Origin: Spirabiliibacterium falconis
Lineage (GTDB): Bacteria > Pseudomonadota > Gammaproteobacteria > Enterobacterales > Pasteurellaceae
Length of the DNA: 64,000 nt
NCBI RefSeq assembly: GCF_014885015.1
Contig: NZ_JABMIJ010000001.1
Coordinates: forward strand, 62,001 to 126,000
Direction: 5' to 3'
Shown: positions 45,097 to 55,634 of the stretch, one piece after another
How positions within the stretch are numbered: position 1 is the first letter of the stretch
How the letters are laid out: each line of letters begins with the position of its first letter
Notes under the pieces: generated by a model
The model's input: the letters and a program-made list of their open reading frames with translations, nothing else
Databases searched by the model: none
Told to the model about the DNA's origin: nothing
Translations under genes and position numbers: made by a program

Positions 45097-45792
45097 ATGG
45101 AAAATAAGTTTGATTTTATTCAAAAAATAAAATTTGAGAGCATTAGTGCAGGTATATTGTCTTCAGATTGGCTTCATTTTGCGGATACATTATCATTATT
45201 AAATCAATCTGGTATAAATCTATTGCACTTTGATATTGCTGACGGTAGTTTCTCCCGATTATTTACAGCAGGTCCAATGGTAATACCTAAGTTTCCTAAT
45301 CATTTTTATAAAGATGTACACTTATTAACAAATAATCAGTGTGAATTAGTACCGTTGTGTCTTGAGATGGGAGCTAATATTATTACTCTGCAAGTTGAAA
45401 AAACGCAAGGACTACTAAAAACATTAAAGTGGTTATCTACACAATATTCGGAAAATAAAAAGGTTATATCAGGGGTAAGTTTATGTCCAACAACAAATAT
45501 TGAGGCATTACAACCTTATCTACAGTACGTGGATCTGATTCAGATATTATCGCTAGATCCACGAAACAATGAAAAAGCATCTATTGATTTTATAATTGAG
45601 CGTATTAGCCTAATTAATCAGATGATTTCTGAAAATAGAGAAAATAAAATCATTAGTGTTGATGGCTCGATGACATTAGATATGGCAAAAGCGTTCTATC
45701 AATATGACATTGATTGGATTGTTTCAGGTAGTGCACTATTTTCTGAGGCTGATCTTTATACGTCTATTATGCGTTGGAAGCAGTTAATCTAG
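45097..45792 (+). CDS. lsrE: LsrE, ribulose-phosphate 3-epimerase homologue
   Basis: A 231-residue TIM-barrel protein of the ribulose-5-phosphate epimerase family. The expected metal and catalytic residues are all present: His44 and Asp46 (LLHFDIADGSF), His75 (KDVHLL) and Asp189 (SVDGSMT). Its place at the end of an lsr operon matches lsrE of Salmonella, which E. coli lacks; its exact reaction is not established as far as I know. The ATG follows lsrG closely with a weak site. A terminator follows. Confidence 0.85.
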   Translation: MENKFDFIQKIKFESISAGILSSDWLHFADTLSLLNQSGINLLHFDIADGSFSRLFTAGPMVIPKFPNHFYKDVHLLTNNQCELVPLCLEMGANIITLQVEKTQGLLKTLKWLSTQYSENKKVISGVSLCPTTNIEALQPYLQYVDLIQILSLDPRNNEKASIDFIIERISLINQMISENRENKIISVDGSMTLDMAKAFYQYDIDWIVSGSALFSEADLYTSIMRWKQLI

Positions 45793-45821
45793 CTGCATTA
45801 TAAGTGCAGCTAGGTTTTTTT
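45789..45821. terminator. Terminator after lsrE
   Basis: CTAGCTGCA and TGCAGCTAG pair around TTATAAG, followed by GTTTTTTT. It lies between convergent lsrE and comE1 and overlaps both 3' ends. Confidence 0.9.
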
Positions 45822-46179
45822 ATAGTGCTAACAAATGGCGGTTTTTGTCTACTGTGGCTTTTCCGATGCCTTTAACATCTTCTAGTTGATCAATGCTGAT
45901 AAAATCACCATTTTTTTCGCGATAATCCACAATTGCTTGTGCCTTTTTCGCACCGATGCCAGAGAGAATTTGTTGTAGTTCACCTGCTGTTGCGCTATTG
46001 AGATGCACTTTTTTGTGCTCTGATTTTTCTAGTTTTGAGCTATCAATTTTTACTTCGGTCTGTTGAGTGGTTTGTGTTTCTGCTTCTGCTACTTTATCTT
46101 TCGCATAGGCACTGGAGATAAATACACTGGAGCATAAAATGCAAAGTGCGGTTAGCATTAAGTTTATTTTTTTAAACAT
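45820..46179 (-). CDS. comE1: ComEA-type DNA-uptake protein (helix-hairpin-helix)
   Basis: Periplasmic DNA-binding protein used in natural transformation. The 119 residues consist of a signal peptide (1-26, cleavage after SSAYA), a polar linker, and a double helix-hairpin-helix domain (about 56-119; HLNSATAGELQQILSGIGAK, FISIDQLEDVKGIGKATVD). Such proteins ratchet incoming DNA, which fits an organism with abundant uptake words. AAAGGAAATA precedes the ATG. Confidence 0.9.
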   Translation of the reverse strand: MFKKINLMLTALCILCSSVFISSAYAKDKVAEAETQTTQQTEVKIDSSKLEKSEHKKVHLNSATAGELQQILSGIGAKKAQAIVDYREKNGDFISIDQLEDVKGIGKATVDKNRHLLAL

Positions 46180-46294
46180 AGTATTTCCTTTCGTTAAATA
46201 AAAATAGCGTCGGATAATCGACGCTATTAGTGTGTAAGAAATATGAGGATGTGGCGATCAAATAAATTAAGTTTTACGATTGAGATCGTAAAAA

Positions 46295-47239
46295 TTATTC
46301 AACTTCTTTAATGCGTAATTCTTTAGGGACTTCAAATACGGTATTTTCTTCACAACCTTCCAAGTCTACTACGTCGTTTGCACCAAGTTCTTGGAGGCGA
46401 CTGACAACGGATTGCACTAATACTTCGGGTGCTGACGCGCCTGCGGTAATACCAATCGTTTCAACCCCTTCAAGCCAATTAGGGTCAATATCATCTGCAT
46501 CATCAATTAACTTTGATGGCACGCCCATTCGTGATGCGAGCTCAGCTAACCGATTAGAATTAGAGGAATTTTTAGAACCGACGACGATAACTAAATCTGA
46601 TTGCTTTGCCAATTCCGCCACAGCATTCTGGCGATTTGTGGTGGCATAACAGATGTCATTTTTGCGTGGGCCTTGAATGCTTGGGAATTGCTGTTTTAAT
46701 TCATCAATAATGCCACTGGTGTCATTGATAGACAACGTAGTTTGCGTCATAAATGTCAGATTATCATCGTCATTGACGGGTAATGTCGCTACATCGTCAA
46801 TCGATTCAACTAGATAGATGCCGCCTTCAGGATTATCATATTGCCCCATTGTTCCTTCGACTTCAGGATGTCCCTGATGCCCGATAAGGATGGCTTTTGT
46901 CCCTTTTCGACTGGCTCTGGCAACTTGCATATGTACTTTAGTCACCAATGGGCAGGTCGCATCGAAGACTTTTAAGTTACGATTTTTGGCTTCTTGGCGT
47001 ACTTTTTGAGAAACACCATGTGCTGAGAAAATGACAATTGCACCATCGGGCACTTCATTTAATTCTTCAACAAATACCGCACCACGCTGTTTTAAGCCTT
47101 CTACGACAAAACGATTATGTACGACTTCGTGGCGTACATAAATTGGTGGCTTGTGAATTTCCAGTGCAAGTTCCACAATGCTTATCGCGCGATCAACACC
47201 AGCACAGAATCCGCGAGGATTAGCGAGTAAGATTTTCAT
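46295..47239 (-). CDS. ispH: 4-Hydroxy-3-methylbut-2-enyl diphosphate reductase
   Basis: Last enzyme of the MEP isoprenoid pathway, a [4Fe-4S] protein. The 314 residues contain the three cluster cysteines at 12 ([11 protein letters not shown]), 96 (DATCPLVTK) and 196 ([11 protein letters not shown]). AAGGATAAAA precedes the ATG. The start overlaps the end of lspA by 20 bases, and ileS-lspA-ispH is a conserved order. Confidence 0.97.
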   Translation of the reverse strand: MKILLANPRGFCAGVDRAISIVELALEIHKPPIYVRHEVVHNRFVVEGLKQRGAVFVEELNEVPDGAIVIFSAHGVSQKVRQEAKNRNLKVFDATCPLVTKVHMQVARASRKGTKAILIGHQGHPEVEGTMGQYDNPEGGIYLVESIDDVATLPVNDDDNLTFMTQTTLSINDTSGIIDELKQQFPSIQGPRKNDICYATTNRQNAVAELAKQSDLVIVVGSKNSSNSNRLAELASRMGVPSKLIDDADDIDPNWLEGVETIGITAGASAPEVLVQSVVSRLQELGANDVVDLEGCEENTVFEVPKELRIKEVE

Positions 47240-47732
47240 TTTTATCCTTATTTTGGGGTTCTGGGTGTTTGAAGTGATCTAAGATCAACATTGCCGCGCC
47301 GAGGGTGACAGCAATATCTGCCACATTAAATACGGGGTAATGGTAAATATCCCAATACACATCAAAAAAATCTACCACAAAACCGTTATAAGTGCGGTCA
47401 AGCATATTGCCTAAAGCACCGCCAATGATACTGGCATAGCCACAATTGGCTAAAGTGCGGTTGGCTGGGGTGCGAGCAAGCCAATAGATCAAAATAGCCG
47501 AAATGACGATGGCAATAATAATGAAAAAATATTTTTGCCAGCCGTTGTGATCCGATAAGAAACTAAAGGCTGCACCGTAGTTGCGTACATAGGTAAGATT
47601 AAATATGGGCAATAGTTGCACGCTCTCATACAGCTCGAAGGTACGAGTAATCAGGTATTTTGACCCTAAGTCTAACACAATAATTACCGCACTTAGCCAA
47701 AGAAAAATGAGTCCGTTTTTTGTTTTCGTCAT
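47220..47732 (-). CDS. lspA: Lipoprotein signal peptidase II
   Basis: Aspartyl protease that cleaves prolipoprotein signal peptides. From the ATG at 47732 it has 170 residues with four membrane helices. The catalytic aspartates lie in [16 protein letters not shown] and [11 protein letters not shown]. The frame is open to 47954 but that part overlaps ileS and has no family match. It cooperates with Lgt, encoded at 26394. Confidence 0.95.
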   Translation of the reverse strand: MTKTKNGLIFLWLSAVIIVLDLGSKYLITRTFELYESVQLLPIFNLTYVRNYGAAFSFLSDHNGWQKYFFIIIAIVISAILIYWLARTPANRTLANCGYASIIGGALGNMLDRTYNGFVVDFFDVYWDIYHYPVFNVADIAVTLGAAMLILDHFKHPEPQNKDKNENLTR

Positions 47733-47766
47733 ATCGTGTCCAATAAAGGGGCATGAGCCCCTTGTG

Positions 47767-50571
47767 CTAGGCAAATTGGCGGATTTCACCATGTCCTGCG
47801 ACATTTTCAACACAGCGTGCACACAGATGTGGGTGCGTCGCATCTTGTCCAATAGTATCAGAATAGTGCCAGCAACGAGGGCATTTTTCTGCACTTGAAC
47901 GCACCACTTCCACTGCCAAGCCAGGTAATTCTCCTTCACTGATGTCACTTTCATTCAGCGGTTTGACTTGGGCACTTGAGGTGATTAACACAAAGCGTAA
48001 TTCCTCGCCAAGTTGCGCTAATAATGGACGTAAATTATCGTCAGCATAGACGGTAATATCGGCTTCGAGAGCTGAGCCAATCACTTTATCATTCCGTGCT
48101 TGCTCTAGTACGCGATTAACTTCTGCTCGTACGGTGAGAATTTTCTGCCAGTAAGCATCGTTCATCGGTTGATTGTTATCCAATGCGAATAAACCGTCAT
48201 AAAATTCTTCGGTAAATACAAATTCTGAGCGATTACCTGGCAAGTGCAGCCACACTTCATCAGCCGTGAAGGAAAGAATTGGCGCAATCCAGCGTACAGC
48301 GGCTTCAGCAATATGATAAAGTGCGGTCTGGCAACTGCGACGTGCGAGGCTATCGGCTTTAGTGGTATATTGTCGATCTTTGATAATATCTAGATAAAAC
48401 GATCCCATCTCAATAGAGAAGAAGCGCATTAAGCGTTGTACCACTTGGTGGAATTGATAGTTATCATAGCTATTTTTAATTTCTTCTTGAGCCTGTAATG
48501 CACAATCTACCGCCCAGCGATCGAGGCTGATCATCTCTTCTTTTGCTACGCTATCGTGTGCAGGATCAAAGCCATTTAGGTTTGCCAATAGAAAGCGCAT
48601 TGTATTGCGAATGCGGCGATAGCTGTCGGCAGCCCGTTTTAAAATTTCATCAGAAACGGTCATCTCGCCCGTGTAATCGGTCGAAGCAACCCATAAACGA
48701 AGAATATCGCCTCCGAATTTGTCCATCACTTCTTGTGGTGTCACAATATTGCCAATGGATTTTGACATCTTACGTCCCTGACCATCCACCGTGAAGCCAT
48801 GAGTGAGAACTTGCGTATAAGGTGCTTTATTATCTGTTGCGGTAGACAGCATCAGCGATGACATAAACCAACCACGATGTTGGTCAGACCCTTCTAAGTA
48901 CATATCAGCGTGACGACCTTCAAATTCTGAGCGATTTGCCACCACTGATGAGTAAGTTGAACCCGAATCAAACCACACATCTAACGTATCTTGCACCTTA
49001 TGATAGTGAGTGCTGTCGTCACCGAGCAACGCATTCGCATCAAGATCCCACCATGCTTGGATGCCGTCTTTTTCCACGTGTTGTGCGACAATTTCAATAA
49101 ATTCATCGGTGCGTGGGTGAAGTTGTTCTGTTTCATTATGGATGAAAAGCGGAATTGGCACACCCCATGTCCGTTGACGTGAGATACACCAGTCTGGACG
49201 GTTAGCCACCATCATTTCAATTCGTGCTTGCCCCCAATCAGGAATCCAACGCACGCCTTTAATTTCAGTTAATGCTTTAGCCCGTAAGCCTTGCGTTTCC
49301 ATGCCAATAAACCATTGTGGCGTTGCTCGAAAGATAATAGGGGTTTTGTGTCGCCAGCAATGTGGGTAGCTATGATTGATTTTTTCGAGCTTGAGTAGTG
49401 CGCCCACATCACGGAGTTTTTCCACCACTTTCGGATTGGCATCAAATACATCGAGACCTGCAAAAAAGTCCGCTTTCGAGTTAAATTTTCCGTCATTGCC
49501 AATTAAACCAGACATCGGTAAGTTGTAGCGTTGTGCCACGACAAAGTCATCTTGACCATGATCAGGCGCAGTGTGTACTAATCCCGTACCTGCATCATCA
49601 CCAACGTGATCACCTAAAATAACAGGCACCGTATAGTCATAGAATGGATGTCGGAATTCCAGCAATTCAAGCTCACGTCCACTGACAGTACCAAGCACTT
49701 GATAATCAGCCGCATCAATAGCTTTCATCACGTTATCGACTAAATTTGCGGTGAGAATAAAATACTTACCTTGGCTTTCAATTAATTGATAATCCAGTTC
49801 GGCATTCACGGCAATTGCGCGGTTAGACGGAATAGTCCACGGGGTTGTTGTCCAAATGACTGCATTTACATCGCCTGACACATTCGTATTAAACTTACTT
49901 AAAACCGCACTTTGATCAACGGCTTTGAATGCAACATAGATAGACGGCGAGGTTTTATCATAATATTCCACTTCAGCTTCTGCCAATGCGGAGCCACAAT
50001 CTAAGCACCAATGAACGGGCTTTGATCCTTTATATAAATGACCGTTCGCCACCGCTTTGCCGAGTGTGCGAATAATATTGGCTTCTGTATCAAAATTCAT
50101 GGTGAGGTATGGATGTTCCCAATCACCTAACACGCCCAAGCGGATAAAGTCTTTTTTCTGTCCTTCCACTTGCTCTTTCGCATATTGACGACATGCTTGG
50201 CGAAATTCGGCTGCACTGATTTTATCGCCTGGTTTGCCCACCAAACCTTCTACTTTTAATTCAATTGGCAAGCCGTGGCAATCCCAACCAGGAACATAAG
50301 GGCTGTCATACCCAAGTGCGGTTTTGGATTTTACAATAATGTCTTTTAAAATTTTGTTTACAGCGTGTCCGATATGAATAGTACCATTGGCATAAGGAGG
50401 ACCATCGTGCAAGATAAAGCTCTTTTTGCCTTTACGGCTAGCACGAATTTTTTGATAAAGTTGTTTGTCGTACCAATTTTGGAGCATTTTGGGCTCACGT
50501 TTTGCTAAATCGCCACGCATTGGAAAATCGGTGTGTGGCAAATTGAGCGTATTTTTATAATCGGTTGTCAT
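47767..50571 (-). CDS. ileS: Isoleucyl-tRNA synthetase
   Basis: Class I tRNA synthetase of 934 residues. It has the HIGH motif in [14 protein letters not shown], the CP1 editing domain ([26 protein letters not shown]), the KMSKS motif in [10 protein letters not shown], and a C-terminal zinc finger (CPRCWHYSD...CARC). Length is typical of the bacterial type. It lies between ribF and lspA, as in E. coli. Confidence 0.98.
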   Translation of the reverse strand: MTTDYKNTLNLPHTDFPMRGDLAKREPKMLQNWYDKQLYQKIRASRKGKKSFILHDGPPYANGTIHIGHAVNKILKDIIVKSKTALGYDSPYVPGWDCHGLPIELKVEGLVGKPGDKISAAEFRQACRQYAKEQVEGQKKDFIRLGVLGDWEHPYLTMNFDTEANIIRTLGKAVANGHLYKGSKPVHWCLDCGSALAEAEVEYYDKTSPSIYVAFKAVDQSAVLSKFNTNVSGDVNAVIWTTTPWTIPSNRAIAVNAELDYQLIESQGKYFILTANLVDNVMKAIDAADYQVLGTVSGRELELLEFRHPFYDYTVPVILGDHVGDDAGTGLVHTAPDHGQDDFVVAQRYNLPMSGLIGNDGKFNSKADFFAGLDVFDANPKVVEKLRDVGALLKLEKINHSYPHCWRHKTPIIFRATPQWFIGMETQGLRAKALTEIKGVRWIPDWGQARIEMMVANRPDWCISRQRTWGVPIPLFIHNETEQLHPRTDEFIEIVAQHVEKDGIQAWWDLDANALLGDDSTHYHKVQDTLDVWFDSGSTYSSVVANRSEFEGRHADMYLEGSDQHRGWFMSSLMLSTATDNKAPYTQVLTHGFTVDGQGRKMSKSIGNIVTPQEVMDKFGGDILRLWVASTDYTGEMTVSDEILKRAADSYRRIRNTMRFLLANLNGFDPAHDSVAKEEMISLDRWAVDCALQAQEEIKNSYDNYQFHQVVQRLMRFFSIEMGSFYLDIIKDRQYTTKADSLARRSCQTALYHIAEAAVRWIAPILSFTADEVWLHLPGNRSEFVFTEEFYDGLFALDNNQPMNDAYWQKILTVRAEVNRVLEQARNDKVIGSALEADITVYADDNLRPLLAQLGEELRFVLITSSAQVKPLNESDISEGELPGLAVEVVRSSAEKCPRCWHYSDTIGQDATHPHLCARCVENVAGHGEIRQFA

Positions 50572-50627
50572 AGTCGGGTGTCCACTTACTTAAAACAAAT
50601 TAAAAAGAATAAAAGATAATCGGCTAG

Positions 50628-51608
50628 TTATAGCGTTTTTTTAGGCGTTATGCAAACATCTGACCGCACTTTAGCGACTTTTTTTCTAAAAAAGCGTTTG
50701 GCATTTTCTACATCCTGTAAAATTTGGGTTTTGAGTTCAGTGATGTTGGCAAACTTGACCTCTGGACGCAATTTATGGTGGAAAATTACCTCAATGCTCT
50801 GCCCATAAAGAGAGCCTGAAAAATCAAAGAGATGCACTTCTAATAAAGGGCGAGAAAGCCCATCTACTGTGGGACGATTGCCCACATTGGCGACGCCCAA
50901 ATACCGATTCTGTTGTGCAATGACCTCGACGGCATACACGCCTTGAATAGGAATCACTTTGCGATTTAAAAAGACATTTGCGGTTGGAAAGCCAATCGTG
51001 CGTCCTAATTTTTTGCCGTGCACTACACGCCCATGAATGGCGTAAGGTCTGCCAAGCATTTTCGTCGCGAAGGCTAGGTTATCCTGTGCTAATGCCTGAC
51101 GAATGAGCGTGGAACTAATGCGTTGGTTTTCTTGGGTAAAACTGGTGTTGTCTTGCACTTTAAATCCATTATGCTCGCCTGCTTGAGCCAGCGTAGCAAA
51201 GTTGCCTTGGCGATGTGCGCCAAAGCGAAAGTCGTCACCAATAATAATATGTTTGACGTGCAATCGGTTTACTAAAATCGTACGAATAAACTCATCGGGG
51301 GAAAGGGAGGCCAAAGTGCGGTCGAAGCGCAGGCAGAGCAGATAATCAATTTGGGTGCTTTGCAAAAACCGCACTTTATCACGCAAACGCATCAGGCGTG
51401 CTGGCGTATGTTCCAGTGGCGCAAAAAATTCGTTGGGTTGCGGCTCAAATAGCAACACAACGCTGGGCAAGTCCAAGTGTTTTGCTTGTGCAACGAGCTG
51501 GCTTAAGATCGCCTGATGACCACGATGACAGCCGTCAAAGTTGCCAATCGTCAGCACGCAGCCGTTTTCAAAGTGCGGTAGATTGTATAAGCCACGAATC
51601 AGTTGCAT
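50628..51608 (-). CDS. ribF: Bifunctional riboflavin kinase / FAD synthetase
   Basis: Makes FMN and FAD. The 326 residues contain an N-terminal nucleotidyltransferase domain with TIGNFDGCHRGHQ (HxGH-like) and ISSTLIR, and a C-terminal riboflavin kinase domain with GRTIGFPTAN and NVGNRPTV. The last 15 or so residues extend past the usual end. Several uptake words lie inside. It precedes ileS. Confidence 0.96.
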   Translation of the reverse strand: MQLIRGLYNLPHFENGCVLTIGNFDGCHRGHQAILSQLVAQAKHLDLPSVVLLFEPQPNEFFAPLEHTPARLMRLRDKVRFLQSTQIDYLLCLRFDRTLASLSPDEFIRTILVNRLHVKHIIIGDDFRFGAHRQGNFATLAQAGEHNGFKVQDNTSFTQENQRISSTLIRQALAQDNLAFATKMLGRPYAIHGRVVHGKKLGRTIGFPTANVFLNRKVIPIQGVYAVEVIAQQNRYLGVANVGNRPTVDGLSRPLLEVHLFDFSGSLYGQSIEVIFHHKLRPEVKFANITELKTQILQDVENAKRFFRKKVAKVRSDVCITPKKTL

Positions 51609-51698
51609 AGCATGCCTAATCAGTTAAAAATGGGGCTATTATACCGATTCTCACGGCGTGGCGGAAGATGTTCAACCGCACTTTGTCTGTTGAGCATG

Positions 51699-53273
51699 TC
51701 ATCCGCCACCGTTGAGATCACGCTTTTTGATTCGCAAGACAGCCAGCATGAAAAAATAGGTTAACACGGCGACGATAATGAGCCACGCAAGCCAATGCAC
51801 TCGTGTCAAAAATGACATTTTCGCCCATATGTCCAGCGTTGGGCTGAAATAATATATCGTTGCGCCCATCGTGCAGGCAGCAACGGTGATTTTGACTAAA
51901 AAGACCGCACTTTGGGATGAAAAACGATAGACATTCGTTTGGTGTAAGCCGCGGTAGAGCAGGGCTGCGTTGAGTGTGGCCGACATCGCGGATGCAATCG
52001 CTAATCCAACATAGCTAAACGGAATCGCAAGCAGATTAAAGCCCATATTACTGACCATTGCAATGATCCCAAAACGCACAGGGGTTTTGGTATCTTGGCG
52101 TGCATAATAGCCATTGGCAAGGATTTTAATCAGCATAAAACTGAGTAATCCTGCATTGAACGCCCATAACGAATAGGACGCAGCTTGCACATCGGTGAGT
52201 GCAAATTCACCACGCATAAACAGCACCATTAACATTGGTTGAGCCAGTACGGCAATGCCGATCATAGCGGGTACACCGAGTAGTAAAATCATGCGCACTC
52301 CCCAATCCATCGTGGCACGAAAGTGTTGGGCGGACAGGTGCTGATTATCTGCACGATTGACGTGGTGGCGTGAAAGTGTTGGCAAAATCACCGTCGAGAT
52401 GGCAATTCCGAACAAACCAAGAGGAAATTCAAGCAGGCGATCAGAGTAGTACAACCAGCTAATTGAGCCAGTCATTAAAAAGCTGGCAATGAAGGTATCA
52501 AGCAATAAATTGATTTGGCTGACAGACACCCCAAAAAGTGCTGGGATCATCAATGTGCGAATTTTTTTCACACCTGGGTCATTCCATGCCCATTTCGGTT
52601 TAACCAATAAATTGGCTTGTTTTAAAAACGGAATTTGGAATAAAAATTGTAGCAAGCCACCTAAAAAAATCCCGATCGCCAACGCTGTATCAGGGCTGTC
52701 AAAGTGCGGTGCAAGAAAGAGGGCACTGGCGATCATCGCAATATTGAGTAACACGGGAGAAAATGCCATTACTCCGAATTTGCCGATGGTATTTAAGATT
52801 GCCCCAGACAGGGCTACAAGCGTGATAAACCATAAATAGGGAAACGTAATACGCAGCAAAAATGAGGCTTGTACATATTTCTCACCATCTGCACCATCGT
52901 TGAGCCACTCTACAAACCAGCCAGTTCCAAAAATAGCGGCGATGACAGGCGAGCCGATCATCGCAAGTGCGGTGACTATTGCGACTAAGCCCCCTAATGT
53001 ACCATTGACTTTGGCAATAAATTCTTGTGTTTGGCTAAAGTTCCCTTCTTTACGATATTCAGCGAGTACAGGAATAAACGCCTGCGAAAATGCCCCTTCC
53101 GCAAACAAACGGCGTAAAAAATTAGGAATACGATTGGCAAATAAAAAGACATCGGCGGTTGCACCTGCACCAATAATATTGGCAATCACGACATCCCGAA
53201 TAAGCCCTAACACGCGTGAGAGTAAGGTCATCACGCTAACAACCATACCCGATTTTAAAAGTCCTTTACTCAA
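51699..53273 (-). CDS. murJ: Lipid II flippase MurJ
   Basis: Flips the peptidoglycan precursor lipid II across the inner membrane. The 524-residue protein of the MVF family has about 14 helices; SRVLGLIRDVVIANIIGAGA, RIPNFLRRLFAEGAFSQAF and ARQDTKTPVRFG are characteristic. No ATG is available near the family N-terminus, so translation should begin at TTG 53273 (reading SKGLLKSG next), with GAGAG upstream. It diverges from rpsT. Confidence 0.93.
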   Translation of the reverse strand: MSKGLLKSGMVVSVMTLLSRVLGLIRDVVIANIIGAGATADVFLFANRIPNFLRRLFAEGAFSQAFIPVLAEYRKEGNFSQTQEFIAKVNGTLGGLVAIVTALAMIGSPVIAAIFGTGWFVEWLNDGADGEKYVQASFLLRITFPYLWFITLVALSGAILNTIGKFGVMAFSPVLLNIAMIASALFLAPHFDSPDTALAIGIFLGGLLQFLFQIPFLKQANLLVKPKWAWNDPGVKKIRTLMIPALFGVSVSQINLLLDTFIASFLMTGSISWLYYSDRLLEFPLGLFGIAISTVILPTLSRHHVNRADNQHLSAQHFRATMDWGVRMILLLGVPAMIGIAVLAQPMLMVLFMRGEFALTDVQAASYSLWAFNAGLLSFMLIKILANGYYARQDTKTPVRFGIIAMVSNMGFNLLAIPFSYVGLAIASAMSATLNAALLYRGLHQTNVYRFSSQSAVFLVKITVAACTMGATIYYFSPTLDIWAKMSFLTRVHWLAWLIIVAVLTYFFMLAVLRIKKRDLNGGG

Positions 53274-53440
53274 AACTGCACTCTCAACTAAATATCAACG
53301 AGGCTAATTGTATAGAAAATTTCGCTTTTCGCTATATTCTTAGGCAAAAAACTGTTAAAATGTTGCCCACATCGTCAAAATGGATAAACGTTACTGCGTT
53401 TTGAAGGTGATTTTCGGTTGTGTCTCACCGAACCAAACCA

Positions 53441-53454
53441 TTGGCATATGCCAA
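53441..53454. repeat. Perfect palindrome in the rpsT/murJ spacer
   Basis: TTGGCATATGCCAA is a 14-base perfect palindrome located 15 bases before the rpsT -35 box. It could be an operator, but I cannot assign a protein to it. Confidence 0.5.
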
Positions 53455-53468
53455 TTTAAATAAATTCA

Positions 53469-53497
53469 TTGACAAGCGCATAAAAAAAGGGCATATT
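53469..53497 (+). promoter_or_regulatory. rpsT promoter
   Basis: A consensus -35 TTGACA (53469-53474) is followed 17 bases later by CATATT (53492-53497). A second possible -10, TAAAAT, lies further upstream at 53356-53361, so rpsT may have two promoters as in E. coli. Confidence 0.62.
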
Positions 53498-53554
53498 TTA
53501 CCACCTTATTTTATGTCTTAATTTTTATTTACAGAAATTCTTGGGAGTTTGACC

Positions 53555-53821
53555 TTGGCTAATATCAAGTCAGCTAAAAAACGTGCGATTCAATCTGAAA
53601 AACGCCGTCAACACAATGCAAGCCATCGCTCTATGATGCGCACTTATATTAAAAAAGTTTACGCTGCAGTAGAAGCGGGTGAAAAAGAAGCTGCGCAAGC
53701 TGCTTATCTTGAAATGCAAAAAGTTGTGGACAGAATGGCATCTAAAGGCTTAATCCACAAAAATAAAGCTGCAAACCACAAAGCGAAATTAAGCGCGCAA
53801 ATCAAAAAATTAGCGGCTTAA
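53555..53821 (+). CDS. rpsT: 30S ribosomal protein S20
   Basis: Primary 16S rRNA-binding protein of 88 residues ([20 protein letters not shown]...). Translation starts at TTG 53555, with GGAG seven bases before. The non-ATG start is also used in E. coli rpsT, where it takes part in autogenous control. An upstream in-frame TTG at 53549 overlaps the site and is unlikely. An uptake-word terminator follows. Confidence 0.97.
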   Translation: MANIKSAKKRAIQSEKRRQHNASHRSMMRTYIKKVYAAVEAGEKEAAQAAYLEMQKVVDRMASKGLIHKNKAANHKAKLSAQIKKLAA

Positions 53822-53839
53822 TCTCTTTTATCTAACGAT

Positions 53840-53870
53840 AAAACCGCACTTTTAAAAGTGCGGTTTTTTT
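53840..53870. terminator. Paired uptake-word terminator between rpsT and smp
   Basis: AAAACCGCACTTTT and AAAAGTGCGGTTTT are perfect complements with almost no loop, followed by more T. It lies between convergent genes. Confidence 0.88.
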
Positions 53871-53899
53871 ATGTTATTTGAACGGTCAGGATTATTGAC

Positions 53900-54556
53900 T
53901 TATTTCAACAAACGGCGTTTAGAATAAAAACGCTGTGAGGCACTTTTGAGTTTGAGAGGATGACGCGTTAGCAGTGGTTGGGCATCTTCATTTAGGCGAG
54001 TCTTTTTATGCCAAAAATGTAAACTGCTGGCAAAAATACCACCACATAAAAACACGATAATGAGTTGGGCATATAGCTGATGAAAGAGTGAATCAAGTTT
54101 CACTGAAGGCGTATGAGTGTATTGGGTATCAAATGTCACGCGTAGGTAGCCTTGCATGCCGTTGTCGTTACTGATCGGCTCGACAATTTGCTGCGTACGG
54201 TTGTTATCTTGCAGGGATTTTGCACTAAACGTTGTCTCGCCCGCATTGGCAAGAATCGTTCCATTAGTGGCATAAAGTGTTGCATCAAGCACAAAATCTT
54301 GTTGGTAAAATTGTGTTAGGCTGGCATTGAGCGTTTCTTGGTTAGCTTGATTGGTAAGTAGCACAGATAATAAATTTGCCTGTTGACGCACGAGCGCATG
54401 AGAAAGATGTGATACCTGTGTGTTACCGGCTAATTGTGAGCCGACTTTAAATTGCTTGACCCCATAAAATACCAACGACAAAATCACGGCGCACAGGACT
54501 ATAATGCAGATAAATAGCCCAATTTTGTTCAGTTTTGATCGTGTGAATGTTAACAT
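53900..54556 (-). CDS. smp: Smp/YtjB-family membrane protein
   Basis: A 218-residue protein with one N-terminal helix (about 10-32), a periplasmic domain (about 33-160) and a second helix (about 167-187), then a basic cytoplasmic tail. It matches the Smp (YtjB, AhpA) family of unknown function, which is divergent from serB in E. coli as it is here. I start at ATG 54556 with AGAGGTGCT before it; an in-frame extension to 54601 lacks support. Confidence 0.83.
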   Translation of the reverse strand: MLTFTRSKLNKIGLFICIIVLCAVILSLVFYGVKQFKVGSQLAGNTQVSHLSHALVRQQANLLSVLLTNQANQETLNASLTQFYQQDFVLDATLYATNGTILANAGETTFSAKSLQDNNRTQQIVEPISNDNGMQGYLRVTFDTQYTHTPSVKLDSLFHQLYAQLIIVFLCGGIFASSLHFWHKKTRLNEDAQPLLTRHPLKLKSASQRFYSKRRLLK

Positions 54557-54657
54557 AGCACCTCTTTTGTGACATTCCCTGTTATCAGGGGATTGTAACA
54601 CGAAATTGAATCGGGTAATCTAGATTGAATCGTGCCCGTCGTATTGTGGAGTGAAAA

Positions 54658-55611
54658 ATGCCCAACGTCAATTCGCTAAGTTTAGCACAAGCCAACTTAT
54701 CATACCCTTACTCACTAAATCATCGTAATGAGATGGGAGAAACTTCACCGTTTTCAGTTGTTTATGGAAAGCAACTGACACTTGAGCAGTTGACCGCACT
54801 TTTCGCACATGCACAACATGCAATTATGCTGTGTGATCACTTCACTGTTGGCGAATTTCAGTGCGCCATTGTTCGTGGGCATGGTGCCCCATCGGATACA
54901 CAGTTACAACAGTTTTCGCTTGATTTTGCGCCCTTAACGCATATACCTGATATATCAAAACCAGGACTGTTGGTCATGGATATGGATTCTACCGCGATTG
55001 AGATTGAGTGTATTGATGAAATTGCAAAACTGGCTGGCACAGGGGATGAAGTTTCACAAATCACCGAACGAGCTATGCGTGGTGAGCTAGATTTTGCACA
55101 AAGTTTACGCCAGCGTGTCGCTACGCTGAAAGGTGCGCCCGAATCGCTTTTAGCTAAAGTGCGGTCAACTTTACCGATAATGTCTGGGTTGGCATTGGTC
55201 GTGGAATGGTTGCATACCCACCACTGGCATGCGGCAATTGCCTCGGGTGGATTTACCTATTTTGCGGATTATTTAAAAGATAAATTTGGCTTGGTGGCGG
55301 CAGTATCGAACCAATTTGAGATTGTTGACGGCAAATTGACAGGACAAGTTCAAGGCGATATTGTAGACGCAAATTATAAAGCCAAAACATTAATCGCGTT
55401 GCGTAAGCAATATAGCATTGCACCAGAGCAAGTGATTGCAATTGGTGATGGTGCGAACGATTTGGCGATGATGGCGCAAGCGGGTGTTGGAATCGCTTAT
55501 CATGCGAAGCCTAAGGTGCAACAACAGGCGGACATACAAATCAATTTTTGCGATTTAACCGCACTTTATATTTTGCTACTCGCCAAGCAACGCATTATGG
55601 CACAGGTTTAA
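54658..55611 (+). CDS. serB: Phosphoserine phosphatase
   Basis: Last step of serine synthesis. The 317 residues have an N-terminal ACT-like region (1-100) and a HAD domain with nucleophile Asp108 and Asp110 in MDMDSTAIEIECIDE, motif II IASGGFTYF, the lysine in YKAKT and motif IV AIGDGANDLAMM. Length and N-terminal extension fit the gammaproteobacterial SerB. GGAG precedes the ATG; yajQ follows after 23 bases. Confidence 0.96.
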   Translation: MPNVNSLSLAQANLSYPYSLNHRNEMGETSPFSVVYGKQLTLEQLTALFAHAQHAIMLCDHFTVGEFQCAIVRGHGAPSDTQLQQFSLDFAPLTHIPDISKPGLLVMDMDSTAIEIECIDEIAKLAGTGDEVSQITERAMRGELDFAQSLRQRVATLKGAPESLLAKVRSTLPIMSGLALVVEWLHTHHWHAAIASGGFTYFADYLKDKFGLVAAVSNQFEIVDGKLTGQVQGDIVDANYKAKTLIALRKQYSIAPEQVIAIGDGANDLAMMAQAGVGIAYHAKPKVQQQADIQINFCDLTALYILLLAKQRIMAQV

Positions 55612-55634
55612 TTGAATATAAGTAAGGAGCATTT

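Noticed and set aside
47733-47954. N-terminal extension of lspA
   Set aside because: It lies over the end of ileS and shows no similarity to LspA; the ATG at 47732 gives the standard four-helix protein.
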